Positions 8,883 to 18,841 of a DNA stretch of 64,000 nt are shown piece by piece. Position 1 is the stretch's first letter, and every line of letters begins with the position of its first letter. The stretch covers positions 434,001 through 498,000 of the forward strand of contig CAWFFB010000014.1 of the NCBI GenBank assembly GCA_963814975.1, written 5' to 3'. Under the pieces are notes generated by a model. The model worked only from the letters and a program-made list of their open reading frames with translations, was not told where the DNA came from and did not search any database. Origin of the DNA: CAVUXJ01 sp963814975. Its GTDB lineage: Bacteria; Acidobacteriota; Vicinamibacteria; Vicinamibacterales; CAVVIG01. Position numbers and translations under genes: made by a program.

Positions 8883-9722
8883 GTGCGCGCCTTGAACCCT
8901 TACCACGCGTTCCAGCCACTTCGACGTCGTCTGGTCGCGGCAGCGTTCCTTGCCGCGACACTGACGGCTGTCTCGATGTACGCCCAGCAGATCTGGGTCG
9001 GTGGCAGCGGCGGTATGACGGCACGATCGCCGCAGCGGGACGACTTCGATGGGGCCTTCATGTTCTGCCGCGGGTTCTACCGCGGCGGCTGGGGCACCGA
9101 CTACCCCGGCGCCGACCACAACTTCTCGGTTCGTCTCGCCGAGCTCACCCGGATTCCGGTCAAATTCGACGCGAACCGACAGCCGCACCACGTGGTCGTG
9201 TCGCTGACCGATCCGCTCTTATACCGGTGTCCGCTTCTTTTCATGCTGAACATCGGTACGGCTCGTTTTTCACCTGAGGAGATCCTGCGGCTCCGCGAGT
9301 ATTTCCTGAAAGGGGGCTTTCTGTGGGTGGATGACTCGTGGGGATCGAACGCCTGGCACAACTGGATCAGCCAGGTGACGCAGATCCTGCCGCCGGCCGA
9401 GTTCCCGTTATTCGACATTCCGCCGACCCATCCCATCATGCGCACTCTGTACGATGTGAAGGCGATCCCGCAGGTGCCCAATATTCATTTCTGGGCCGGT
9501 ACCGGCGGTCAAACCTCGGAACGCGGCCGCGATAGTGCCGACGTGTATTTCAAGGGTATCCAGGACGGGCGGGGCCGTCTGATGGTCCTCATGACCCACA
9601 ATACCGACATCTCCGACACCTGGGAACGCGAGGGCGAGGAGCCGCAGGCGTACTTCAACCTCTTCGCACCGACCGGTTATGCAATCGGCGTGAATGTCGT
9701 TCTCTACGCGATGACCCATTGA
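8883..9722 (+). CDS. DUF4159 domain secreted protein
   Basis: 279 residues from a GTG, with a signal peptide (AAAFLAATLTAVSMYAQQ) and then a single DUF4159 domain, recognised from FDGAFMFCRGFYR, the YYP/TDYPGAD region, RLREYFLKGGFLWVDDSWG and DIPPTHPIMRTLYDV. The domain has a class I glutamine amidotransferase-like fold and is frequent in Acidobacteria, often near MoxR/VWA modules; none is present here. Activity unknown. The gene is monocistronic or heads a pair with the VOC gene. Confidence 0.85.
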   Translation: MRALNPYHAFQPLRRRLVAAAFLAATLTAVSMYAQQIWVGGSGGMTARSPQRDDFDGAFMFCRGFYRGGWGTDYPGADHNFSVRLAELTRIPVKFDANRQPHHVVVSLTDPLLYRCPLLFMLNIGTARFSPEEILRLREYFLKGGFLWVDDSWGSNAWHNWISQVTQILPPAEFPLFDIPPTHPIMRTLYDVKAIPQVPNIHFWAGTGGQTSERGRDSADVYFKGIQDGRGRLMVLMTHNTDISDTWEREGEEPQAYFNLFAPTGYAIGVNVVLYAMTH

Positions 9723-9772
9723 AAGAAGGAAGGCGTGATCTTTGCACCGTGCAATCGCCAGGTCGCACGAAC

Positions 9773-10192
9773 ATGAGCACTCCGCGCGTTCGGCACATCC
9801 TCGAGACTGCTGTTTACTGCGACGACCTTGGCCGCACGGCAGATTTCTATAAACAGCTGCTCGATGCGGTTCCGATGCTCGAAACCGAGCGCCTGGTCGC
9901 GCTGGACGCCGGAGCGGGGACGGTATTGCTCCTGTTTCAGCGCGGCCGGTCGACACAATCTCTTCAGACGCCAGAGGGGCTCGTGCCCGCCCACGACGGC
10001 AGCGGTCCTTCGCACTTCGCCTTCGCGATCGATGCCGCCGAGTTGTTGGCGTGGGAAACCCGGCTGGCTGCACTGGGAATTCCGATCGAGAGTCGCGTCC
10101 AATGGGCGCGCGGAGGGCAGAGCGTGTACTTCCGCGATCCCGACGGGCGATCCGTCGAGCTTGCGACGCCCGGTATCTGGCCAACCTACTGA
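9773..10192 (+). CDS. VOC-family (glyoxalase/dioxygenase superfamily) protein
   Basis: 139 residues from the ATG at 9773. The two beta-alpha-beta-beta-beta modules of the vicinal oxygen chelate fold are visible (RHILETAVYCDDLGRTADFY and SHFAFAIDAAELLAWE), ending in VYFRDPDGRSVELATPGIW, where the Glu is the usual metal ligand. Substrate cannot be read. It lies 50 bases after the DUF4159 gene on the same strand. Confidence 0.88.
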   Translation: MSTPRVRHILETAVYCDDLGRTADFYKQLLDAVPMLETERLVALDAGAGTVLLLFQRGRSTQSLQTPEGLVPAHDGSGPSHFAFAIDAAELLAWETRLAALGIPIESRVQWARGGQSVYFRDPDGRSVELATPGIWPTY

Positions 10193-10328
10193 TCCGCATT
10201 CACATCCAGAGCACGTTGCGCGATGCAGTGGACGGATTTGATACTCCGTTTCTCCGGGAGCACCGTTCGCTCCGTCCACTCCGTTGACCTTGGTCAGACC
10301 GCGGGTTTTATCCGACAAGCGATCGGCA

Positions 10329-11804
10329 CTAGCGCGGCGAATTGGCGGACGGCCTCGCGTCGGGGCGCGACTCAGGTAGGGAGGCCGCCGGTCTGATGTT
10401 CTGATTCATCCGGAAGAGGTTGGTCGGGTCGTATTTCCTCTTGAGCACCGCCAGTCGATCGTAATTCGGGCCGTACGCGGCGCGGATGCGATCCTGCTCC
10501 TCTTGCGTAAGGAAATTGACATACACGGCCCCCGTTGCAAACGGGGCAGCCGCGTCGAACAGCCCGCGCGCCCAGCCGATGCATTCCTGATCCTTCATCG
10601 GATCGTCCCATCGGCCGTGGACGTTCATCACGAACTGCGCGTCTCGATGTCCATACGGGGTCGCCTCGTTCGGCACCCGGGTAACCGCTCCGCCGAGATG
10701 CGCAAACGCGATCTCGGTCTGCGGATCGGGAATGCGCTGCGCCGCGTCGAGCAGCACGTCGATCAGTCCATCGCTCAGCTCGCGGAAATCGTGCGACTTC
10801 CAGTAGTTTCTGGCCCCAGGCGTAAGGAGCGGATCCAGGATCGTCTGCCACACCGCGAAGGGGTGCGGCGCGATCACATCCGCCAGCGGCGTGCCGAAGT
10901 CGCGGAGCGGTTTGGCGACGCGCTCCCCCTCGGCAATCGCGCCCGCATAGCAGACGGCCAGCGCGAGAATCTCCTTGCCGTGCCACTCGGGCGCCAGGAA
11001 CGGCAAGGGCGGTGCCTTCCGCAGCACAAACCAGCACGCCAACTCCTCGGGGGCGCTTCTCAGGAAATCACGATAGAAACGCATGACGTCCCGGGCGGCG
11101 CTTAGCGGATGGACAATCAGCCCGGAAAGCACGTCCGGTCCCACCGGGTGCAGCCGGAACTCGAACGATGTCACAATCCCGAAGTTGCCCCCTCCGCCCC
11201 GGATCGCCCAGAACAGATCCGCTTGCTCCGACTCGCTGGCCGTGACCCGAACGCCTGCCGCGGTGACGACGTCGGCCGAGATCAGGTTGTCGATCGAGAG
11301 ACCGAGACTGCGGCTCAACCAGCCGAATCCGCCGCCGAGGGTGAGCCCTGCGACGCCGGTCGTCGAATTGATTCCGAGCGACGTGGCCAGTCCGAACGCC
11401 TGCGTCGCGCGGTCGACATCCGCCAGGGTCGCGCCCGCCTCGACACGCGCCGTGCGGCGGTCCGCGTCCACCTGGACCGCTTTCATTTGCGACAGGTCGA
11501 TCATCAGCCCGCCGTCACAGACCGCGTTTCCTGCGATGTTGTGGCCGCCGCCTCGAACAGCCAGCACGAGTTGGCGCTGGGCGGCAAGACCGACGGCCTG
11601 GACCACGTCTTCCGCGTGCAGGCATCGCACGATCAGGGCCGGCCGCCGATCGATCATCCCGTTCCAGATCGTCCGCGCCTCGTCGTATCCCGGCGAGGCT
11701 GGCGTGAGGAGCCGGCCGCTCAGCTTGATCTGAAGGGTCTTGAGCGCCGCGTCGTTCAACGTGACGGTGCCTCCACTTTCGGTTCTGATATTCACATCTT
11801 CCAT
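10329..11804 (-). CDS. FAD-linked oxidoreductase, berberine bridge enzyme type
   Basis: 491 residues with the PCMH-type FAD-binding domain in the N-terminal half and a C-terminal BBE segment (YDRLAVLKRKYDPTNLF). The RGGGHNIAG motif supplies the histidine for 8-alpha covalent flavin attachment. The second attachment cysteine of bicovalent members is not seen, since the equivalent stretch reads GGGFGWLSRSLGL, so flavin is probably held through His only. A strong AAGGAGGT site precedes the ATG. The family oxidises sugars, alkaloid-like compounds or secondary alcohols; substrate unknown. Confidence 0.9.
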   Translation of the reverse strand: MEDVNIRTESGGTVTLNDAALKTLQIKLSGRLLTPASPGYDEARTIWNGMIDRRPALIVRCLHAEDVVQAVGLAAQRQLVLAVRGGGHNIAGNAVCDGGLMIDLSQMKAVQVDADRRTARVEAGATLADVDRATQAFGLATSLGINSTTGVAGLTLGGGFGWLSRSLGLSIDNLISADVVTAAGVRVTASESEQADLFWAIRGGGGNFGIVTSFEFRLHPVGPDVLSGLIVHPLSAARDVMRFYRDFLRSAPEELACWFVLRKAPPLPFLAPEWHGKEILALAVCYAGAIAEGERVAKPLRDFGTPLADVIAPHPFAVWQTILDPLLTPGARNYWKSHDFRELSDGLIDVLLDAAQRIPDPQTEIAFAHLGGAVTRVPNEATPYGHRDAQFVMNVHGRWDDPMKDQECIGWARGLFDAAAPFATGAVYVNFLTQEEQDRIRAAYGPNYDRLAVLKRKYDPTNLFRMNQNIRPAASLPESRPDARPSANSPR

Positions 11805-11885
11805 GTTGACCTCCTTAGGGCTGTCTGGTCGAATGCCGACAGGCCATGCAAGAAAGGGCGAGTCATACCACGGCGGCGCATACCG

Positions 11886-12692
11886 CTACTCCACGAATAC
11901 GTCGTCCGGTTCCGGCCGGGCCCGGCCGAAGATCCACGCAATGAGAATGCTGAGGAGGTAGAGACCGATCATCGGGGCGGCGAAGATCGTCTGCGTGACA
12001 ATGTCGCCGGTGGGCGTGATGACGGCGGCGGCCACGAAAATGATCAGGAAGGCAAAGCGAAAGCTGCGCCACAGGAATCGCGGCGTGACCAGCCCTGCCT
12101 TCGCGAGGAAGAACACCACCGTCGGCATCTGGAAGATCACTCCCATGCCCAGCACCATCTTCATGTACAGATCAAACACCTCGTTCAACTGTGGCAGGAA
12201 GGTCAGGTCGGATGTGTCGAAGCCGGCAAAGAACACCATCATGTACGGGAAGGCGACGAAGTGGGTAAACGCGGCGCCGACGACGAAGCCGAGGCTGGTG
12301 AAGAAGGCGAACGGAACAGCGAACCGTCGCGCGCTTGCCGGGACCAATGGCGCAAGCAGCCGCCAGAACTGATACATGACGTATGGCATCGCCAGTGCGA
12401 GGCCCACGAGAAATGCAATCTGGACATACAGCGCGAACGCTTCGCCCGGTTGTGTATAGATGAGCGTGCTGCCGGCCGGCAGCGCGCGCACGGTCGGTTC
12501 GAGCACGAAGTTGACGACCCGGCCGGTAAAGGAAAACCCGAGCAGGATCCCGATGGCAACGGCGATGGCCGAGCGCAGGAGCAGTCTTCGGAAGCCGTCG
12601 AGCAGATCCAGCACCGACGCATCGGGAAAAAGCCCGTCGTACGAGGCGAACCTGCGCGACGCTTTGGACTGCGAGAAAGGCAACAACGCCAT
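11886..12692 (-). CDS. tatC: Sec-independent protein translocase TatC
   Basis: 268 residues with six hydrophobic segments and the family signatures LLDGFRRLLLRSA near the N terminus, YQFWRLLAPLVPASARRF in the first cytoplasmic region, and FRFAFLIIFVAAAVITPTGD before the last spans. TatC recognises twin-arginine signal peptides and forms the translocase with TatA/TatB, which are not in this window. The gene follows the SLATT-like gene on the same strand by 44 bases. Confidence 0.93.
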   Translation of the reverse strand: MALLPFSQSKASRRFASYDGLFPDASVLDLLDGFRRLLLRSAIAVAIGILLGFSFTGRVVNFVLEPTVRALPAGSTLIYTQPGEAFALYVQIAFLVGLALAMPYVMYQFWRLLAPLVPASARRFAVPFAFFTSLGFVVGAAFTHFVAFPYMMVFFAGFDTSDLTFLPQLNEVFDLYMKMVLGMGVIFQMPTVVFFLAKAGLVTPRFLWRSFRFAFLIIFVAAAVITPTGDIVTQTIFAAPMIGLYLLSILIAWIFGRARPEPDDVFVE

Positions 12693-12736
12693 CGGCTCTG
12701 AAGGCGAGTCTACGTGAAAATGCGATCGTCCGCTTT

Positions 12737-13318
12737 CTACTCAGTCGTCGTCGCCGTCGTCGCCGCGGTCGCTGCAGGCTTGTGCAGTGACTTGGGCAGA
12801 AACATGTCGATCTGATCGTCGGCGAGCACCGAGTCTTCGGCCGCCGAGGTCGCAGGATGACTGCCCAGGTAGGCGACATCGTTGGTTGAGGGGGCCTCGT
12901 AGATGGCGATCAGATCGTTCATCAGCAGGTCACGGCGGGCGCGCGCTCCTTCGACGTCGATCGCGCCGTCCGCCAGGTCGGACAGCACCGCCTGGTATCG
13001 CTCGCGGATGTGCCAGAGACGAGCGGCGCACCAGGCGTTGGCACGGGCCGATGCCTCGAGGTCGAACGCCAGCCGGAGCAACAGCAGAACGAGTGCGACC
13101 GTGGCCAGGAGGGCGCATGCGAGGGCGTACCCCTGTCCACGTCCGACTGCCAGGTTCAGCGACGCGAACAGCACGCCAGCCATCAACAACGCCTCAGCCG
13201 CCTGCAGCCACCGGCTCCAGCGCGCCCGCAGGTGCGCGATCTTCAGGTGCGCGCTGTATCGGTGCGCAACATGCCCGAACGTAAGCCGGAGATGATCGAG
13301 GAGTGTCAGTTGGAACAT
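12737..13318 (-). CDS. SLATT-like two-span membrane protein
   Basis: 193 residues from the ATG at 13318, which has GGAG upstream; a longer GTG start is possible. Two adjacent membrane spans (LLMAGVLFASLNLAVG and ALACALLATVALVLLLLRLA) are flanked by conserved basic/aromatic helices (HRYSAHLKIAHLRARWSRWL, IRERYQAVLSDLADG, RRDLLMNDLIAIYE). This is the layout of SLATT effectors, predicted pore-formers usually coupled to nucleotide-signalling (SMODS/SLOG) defence systems. No cyclase or SLOG gene is adjacent, so it could be an orphan or a housekeeping relative. The tail is an Ala/Thr run. Confidence 0.65.
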   Translation of the reverse strand: MFQLTLLDHLRLTFGHVAHRYSAHLKIAHLRARWSRWLQAAEALLMAGVLFASLNLAVGRGQGYALACALLATVALVLLLLRLAFDLEASARANAWCAARLWHIRERYQAVLSDLADGAIDVEGARARRDLLMNDLIAIYEAPSTNDVAYLGSHPATSAAEDSVLADDQIDMFLPKSLHKPAATAATTATTTE

Positions 13319-13372
13319 GCTGTGGGCTCCATTGAGCGCATCGGCGCTCGTCAACACGTCAATACCTGCGGC

Positions 13373-16145
13373 TCAGCGATCCGGATGATTGTGCTCGGCC
13401 GGCTTCCACACAGAGGGCCCATCGACCTGGTCGCGAGAGCGGTGAGCGAGCAGGGGTGGTGTGGCCCGGAGGCGGGCGAGAGCGGCGACGGCTTGCGCGA
13501 GTTGGGCCGGACGGATCGGCTTGGCCAGGTGAGCCTGAAAGCCTGCCGCCAATGCCCGGTCCCGTTCATCGTCGCTTGCGCACGCCGTCACGGCTGCCGC
13601 GGGCGTATGGGCCAGCCGGGCGTCGGACGATTCACGAATCCTCTGAATGAGCTGGTACCCGTCCTGCCCCGGCAGGGCGATGTCCGCGAGGACCACATCG
13701 AAGTCGCGTCCGGTCAACGTCTCCAGGGCATCGCTGGCCGAGGCGGCGGACGCGACCGTGGCTCCGCTCGTTTCCAGCGCCGCCGCCATCATCTCGCGGG
13801 CGTCAGCCTCATCATCCACCAGCAAGACACGCACACCGTGCAGGAGCCCTCCGTCAACCGGTTCTCCTGCGTCCTCAGCGTTGCGGCGATTTGCCGGGGA
13901 GCGGCTGGCCTCGCCGGACCCGCGCGCGATCGGGAGACTGACGACGACGGTCGCCCCGTGTCCGAGCCCGTCGCTTTGCGCTCGTATGGTCCCGCCCTGC
14001 GCCTCGACGAAATGGCGCGCGATGAACAGACCGAGTCCCAGGCCGCCCACCCGACGCGCCGTCGTGCTGTCGGCCTGACGAAAGCGCTCGAAGACGTGGG
14101 GCAGGAACGCAGGGTCGATGCCGCGCCCGGTGTCCGCCACGCGCACGTCAACCGACGTGCCGGCGACACGAATATCGGCCGTGACGCGGCCGCCGGCCGG
14201 CGTGAACTTCAGCGCATTCGTCAGCAGGTTGAGAAATACCTGCTCGAGGCGGCGAGGATCCGCGATCACGGTCACGACCGACGCCGCTTCGACCCGCAGC
14301 TCGACGCCCTGGCCCTCCGCCAGCGGCATGATCGCTTCGGCGGCGCCGTGCAGGCTCTCCGCCAGGTCGAATTCCTGGAGGTCGAGCGACGCACGGCCCG
14401 CGACGATCCGCGACACGTCGAGCAGTTCCTCGATCAGATGCGCCTGCCGCGTCGCGTTATTGTAGATCGCCTCCAGTGCACGAGCGGTCCGACTCGGCTC
14501 GAGCGATCCGTTCCGCAGCATGGCCGCCCACCCGAGCATCGCATTCAGGGGCGTCCTGAGCTCGTGCGACACCGTCGAGAGGAACTCATCCTTCGACCGG
14601 TTCGCGGACTCGGCGTCTGCCCGCGCGCGCTCGGTGGCTTCCGAGAGACGCGCACGATCGAGCGCTTGCGCGCAGTGCTGCGCGACCGATTCGAGGAGTG
14701 CCCGGTACTCGTCAACGAAATTGACGGGCGCGGTGAAGTGAAACGACAACACGCCCAGCACCACGCCATCGGCTGACAGCGGCAACACCGCGGCGGATGC
14801 ATAGCCGCCGTCGGCCGCCAGCGCTGCCGAGCGCGGGTACTGTCGTTGCCACTCCGCAAAGGAGCTGACATACACCGGCGTGCGCGTCGTCGCGGCGGTG
14901 GTTGAGCAGGATCCGGGCTCGGCCGCAACTCGCGGGAACGTGCCGACGGCCGTGTCGTCCTCGTCGTACAGGATCTCGAACTGCTTCCCGCCGTCAACGA
15001 GCAACGCGACAGATCCGGTGGACGCGCCGACGACGACCTTGCCCTGGCGCACGACGACCTTCGCGACCGCGTCCAGCGTAATCGCTTCCGACAACCCGGC
15101 GCTCAACGAATACAGGCGGTCGGTGCGCGCCGCCAGGGCGCGGTATTTCGCCTCACTCTCCCGCAGCGCCTCCTCGGCCTTCTGCCTCTCTCGCAGATCG
15201 GCGCCGGCTCGCATGCGGAACGCCTCGCCTTCAGCGCGTGCGGTTTCGGCTCGCTCGAAAGTCCTCGCGCGCAGGAGCGCCTGGGCGATCTGACGGGACG
15301 CGCTCAAGATGAAGCGACGTTGGCCGGCATCAAACGCTCGCGGTGCCGCAAAACTGAGGATGACGACGCCGATCGCCCGGCTGGCCATGGGCAGCGGCAG
15401 GACCGCTGCTGCCTGGTGCGCCGTAAACAGATCGTCGGCGGCGAGATCCGCGAACCTGGAGCCGCTGTCCGCCCGCGACTCGATGACGATGAGCTCCTGG
15501 CCTCGCACAGCCTGGGCGACCAGGCTCCTGGCCGCCGGCGAGTGCACCGGTGACATGCGATGCGGACCCGCGTACCCGATGGCATGCGCGACCACATAAC
15601 GCGCTTCGTTCTCGTCGGCGAGCAACACCGCTCCGGCGTCGGCGGCGAACCAGTGGAGGAGCTCCGTCAACGCGACGTGTGTGACCTCGCGTTCGCCTTC
15701 CGCCCGCAACAGCGCAGTGGTCAGTTCCTGAAGGCTGGTCGTGTTTCCCAGTTCGCGTGCAGTGTCGATCCTGACCATTCGATCGTGGCTGGCGCGCCTG
15801 CGCAGATCGCGCGCCCTGACGGTGACGACCACGGCGGCGAGCACGAAAAGCGCGAGCGCCAGCCCGTCGGCCGGATCGCTGATTAACAACGAATGAACGG
15901 GTCTCAGAAAGAAGTAATCCGTGAGGATGGCCGCCGTCGCGGTGGCGACGAGTCCTGGTCCGAGCGATCCGACCCAGGCGGCCGTCACGATTGCCGCCGG
16001 GAACACGACAAACGGGAATCTCTCCCCGGCGAGCGGCTCGAGCCAGTACCTGGAGGCACGCGGCAACCGCGCATACGGCGATCGCCGCCGCGTAGTGCGC
16101 GGTGAGGAGTGGGCGCCATTGTCGGCTACTGGATTCGACAGACAT
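13373..16145 (-). CDS. Hybrid sensor histidine kinase (KdpD-like membrane domain, GAF, HisKA, HATPase, receiver), one frameshift
   Basis: The protein should start at the ATG at 16145, whose frame gives the first membrane segment (HYAAAIAVCAVAACLQ). The rest of the DUF4118-type domain is in another frame (WLEPLAGERFPFVVFPAA onward), so one indel lies near 16045-16060. Then come two GAF-like domains, the phosphoacceptor box STVSHELRTPLNAMLGW, a HATPase with GRGIDPAFLPHVFERFRQ and GLGLGLFIARHFVEAQGG, and a C-terminal receiver (VRVLLVDDEADARE, acceptor Asp in VVLADIALPGQDGY). About 920 residues once repaired. The linker before the receiver is encoded by an intergenic-type repeat word. Signal unknown. 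Confidence 0.9.
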
Positions 16146-16182
16146 GCCGGACCGATCCAGAGGGTTGCTCGTGGAGCCGTGA

Positions 16183-16437
16183 TTATCTGCCGCCGTCGCT
16201 CGACTGCGCCCGCTGCGCGTCGCGACACGCGGTGCCCGCCAGCGCGGACACGATCAGTGGATTCCGACCGCCGATCTCCAGGTCGTCGAGACCCGTGCCG
16301 CGATGATCCTTGACCACAATTTGCAGCGATATCGGCGGGAGCGGCCGACGGTCGGGCACGGGCGTCTGCGCGAGGGCCGGGGTGACGAAGACCGCCGCGA
16401 CCACCATAGCGCTGGCGTAACCGGACGTCTTTGACAT
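16183..16437 (-). CDS. Small secreted protein, possibly a truncated VWFA-related protein
   Basis: 84 residues from an ATG at 16437 with a good signal peptide (GYASAMVVAAVFVTPALAQ), followed by a strand reading SLQIVVKDHRGTGLDDLEI. This resembles the N-terminal strand of acidobacterial VWFA-related secreted proteins (VVVxDxxGxxVxDLxxxDF). The homology ends after ~30 residues. It is either a real short product or the head of a decayed gene; no continuation was found upstream of the kinase. Confidence 0.4.
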   Translation of the reverse strand: MSKTSGYASAMVVAAVFVTPALAQTPVPDRRPLPPISLQIVVKDHRGTGLDDLEIGGRNPLIVSALAGTACRDAQRAQSSDGGR

Positions 16438-16761
16438 GAAGGCCGAGCTGGCAATATCCATGCTTGACCAATCAAGTTGAACAGCTCGCCAATCACGGTC
16501 ACGTTGCCTGACGTGACGCAAGATCAGGACATCGACAAGTAAGATTTACACTCTTGGAAAGCAATTGAGCCTTCTCGCGCGAGCCGTTCAAGCCGTTCTG
16601 CGCTCCGTCCCCGGCCGACTGTCCTACACGCCGCTGACCGGCAGTAACGGCACCGCCTACGGTGAGCGCCGGTGTCGTATAGTGTCGGCGGCGGCATCCG
16701 GCCGGCATCCAAGCCTCGCGGTGGGCGTTGACCGCGCTGGGCCTTGATTCGGGGTGGTCGC

Positions 16762-16965
16762 TTGAACTGGAACGACATACCAGGCTGGTTTCAGTGGCGA
16801 TCCGCGCAAGAGGAGGCTGTCCCGCGGTTTCCCGACGGGAGCCGTTTCGTCAAGGTCGGCAATTTCCTCGGCCGCAGTCTTTGCTCCCCCTCGGCGAGGT
16901 CGCCCAACTCAGTGGTAAGGGCTTCACCCTCATTGGGGTTGACAGCGCGCCCTCGCCGCTTTGCG
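16762..16965 (+). pseudogene. Decayed class I SAM methyltransferase fragment
   Basis: A TTG-initiated frame reads LNWNDIPGWFQWRSAQEEAV and then PDGSRFVKVGNFLGRS, which matches the N-terminal signature of a common SAM methyltransferase family (IxGWFxxxxLY...VEVGxWxGRS). After ~45 residues the match moves to another frame (LGEVAQLSGKGFTLIGVDSA), the next strand of the fold, and then disappears. So only ~70 residues of a ~250-residue family remain, already frameshifted. The rest of 16438-17138 contains nothing else I can support. Confidence 0.5.
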
Positions 16966-17138
16966 GGACTTGGGTGTCGGGCTGGCGCGTCTCGACTGGT
17001 TGGCCGCGCGGCTACCGCTGGACTGAGACGATCGAAGTGAAGCTCAACGCTGATCGACTGCGCTGACCGCCGCGGACCCGCACATCGGCGTGGTGCAGGC
17101 CTTGAATGGAATCGTTCTGGCCGACAGCACCACGTCCC

Positions 17139-18773
17139 TCATTCATCAGTCTCAATCCATGGCGGCAGTGCCTGCGGGCACGGGGCTTCGATGAGGGTTG
17201 GTCCTTCATATTCGAGCGCCGTAGCCACCGCACGGGGAACATCGTGCACCGAGCCGACACGGCACCCGCGCGCGCCGAAAGCCTCGGCATAGCGGACAAA
17301 ATCAGGGCTGCGCAGGTCCCCCCCGATGGATCGGGCCGGGTAGCGGTAGCTTTGGTCTGCCTTGATCGTGCCGTAACAGTTGTCATTGAAGACCACGGCG
17401 ATCACCGATACGCGTTCATGAACGGCCGTCGCCAATTCATGACCGCTGAACAGGAAGCCACCATCTCCGCAGAGCGCCACGACCGGGACAGCGGGTCGCG
17501 CCAGCTTGGCGCCAATGGCTGCCGGGAGCGCGAATCCAAGGCAGCCAAAGCCAATCGGGTAATGGAACGTTCGCGGCCGGCGGCAGATGAACGCGCCGGC
17601 GCCCCAGCACGCGATGCCGTTGATGTCGTTGAACACCAGCGATTCGTCAGGCAGAACACGACGCAGCCCTTCCAGCGTGCCCACCGCATCGGGCGCGCGC
17701 TCTCGGATGGCGGCGCGCCGCGCCTCACGAACCCCAACGACATCCAGCCACGTCCGCCGGGTGCCGAGCTCCCGCTCGCGACAATGGGCGACGAGCGCCT
17801 CCGCCGCCTGTACCGCGTCCCCGACGATCCCGATGCTCACCTGGGTATGTTTGCCGATTTCCGTGGGATCGATGTCCACGTGAATGATCTGGCCGCTGAT
17901 TTTCCGGGTCCACCAACTCGTCGTGAGCGGCCCGAATCGCACGCCCATTGCCAGGATCGTGTCGGCCTGCTCCAGGGCCTCGCGTCCGAGCTGGTGCACC
18001 ATCCACCCGTCGCCGAGGGAGAGCGGATGATCCTCGGCGACGATACCTTTGCCGGAGCTGGTCATGACCACTGGAAGCGAAAGCAGCTCGACCAACTCCT
18101 GCAGCACCCCGGAAGCCCTCCAGGCACCGCCACCCAGCAACAACAGCGGCCGCCTGGCTGCCGTGAGCGCCTCGGCCGCCCGGTGCACATCTCCCAGCGG
18201 GAAGACCCGCGACGCCTGCGGGTTCCTCTCTCCGTCTCCCGCCTGGCTGAGGGTCGTGGCCGCCACCTTCGCGCCGAGCAGATCCATCGGCAGATCCAGA
18301 TAGCAGGGCCGGGGCCGGCTCGTCTCGAAGCGGCGGAACGCCTCCTTCACGGCCCCGCCGATGTCCTCGGGTTTCGCCGGCCGGACGCCCCACTGCGTAA
18401 CAGCTCCGAGCACGGCCTCGACGTCACGCAGTTGGTGGAAATCCTCGCGGTCCACGGTGACCGTGGCGCTGGGAAGCTGGCTGGCGAGCAAGAGCACGGG
18501 AGATGAATCGGCGTAGGCCTCTGCAATGGCGGTGAGCGCGTTGGTCACACCGGGTCCCGGTACGGTCAAACACACTCCGGGTCGGCCTGTCGCGCGGGCA
18601 TAGCCGTCGGCCATATGGCCGGCGCCACGCTCGTCCCGTGTCGTGACGACGCGAATGGCGCGTTCGTCGACAAGGGCGTCGTAGATCGCCAGGTTATGGA
18701 TGCCCGGGATGCCGAAGATGGTATCAACCCCCTGGGCTTTCAATGTCTCGACGAGCAGCTGTGCGCCAGTCAC
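17139..18773 (-). CDS. Thiamine diphosphate-dependent enzyme (acetolactate synthase-like)
   Basis: 544 residues from the GTG at 18773, which has GGAGAGG upstream; a longer open frame upstream only shadows the previous gene. The N-terminal domain has VDTIFGIPGIHNLAIYDAL and the activating Glu in TTRDERGAGHMADGYARATG. The C-terminal domain has the ThDP-binding GDG...NDN motif (GDGGFLFSGHEL to FNDNCYG). Large acetolactate synthase subunits are similar, but no small regulatory subunit is near. The catabolic operon context favours a 2-keto acid decarboxylase or related lyase. Gene order is ligase, HpaB-family, this gene. Confidence 0.85.
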   Translation of the reverse strand: MTGAQLLVETLKAQGVDTIFGIPGIHNLAIYDALVDERAIRVVTTRDERGAGHMADGYARATGRPGVCLTVPGPGVTNALTAIAEAYADSSPVLLLASQLPSATVTVDREDFHQLRDVEAVLGAVTQWGVRPAKPEDIGGAVKEAFRRFETSRPRPCYLDLPMDLLGAKVAATTLSQAGDGERNPQASRVFPLGDVHRAAEALTAARRPLLLLGGGAWRASGVLQELVELLSLPVVMTSSGKGIVAEDHPLSLGDGWMVHQLGREALEQADTILAMGVRFGPLTTSWWTRKISGQIIHVDIDPTEIGKHTQVSIGIVGDAVQAAEALVAHCRERELGTRRTWLDVVGVREARRAAIRERAPDAVGTLEGLRRVLPDESLVFNDINGIACWGAGAFICRRPRTFHYPIGFGCLGFALPAAIGAKLARPAVPVVALCGDGGFLFSGHELATAVHERVSVIAVVFNDNCYGTIKADQSYRYPARSIGGDLRSPDFVRYAEAFGARGCRVGSVHDVPRAVATALEYEGPTLIEAPCPQALPPWIETDE

Positions 18774-18841
18774 ATCGTTGTCCTCTCCACGTTGCCTTGC
18801 CGCTGCTGAATGGTACGCGCCCTCGGCCGGCGGCGTCGGAT

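Noticed and set aside
16146..16471. Long N-terminal extension of the histidine kinase frame
   Set aside because: Arg/Ser-rich shadow sequence; the real N terminus with the first membrane span is in another frame from ATG 16145.
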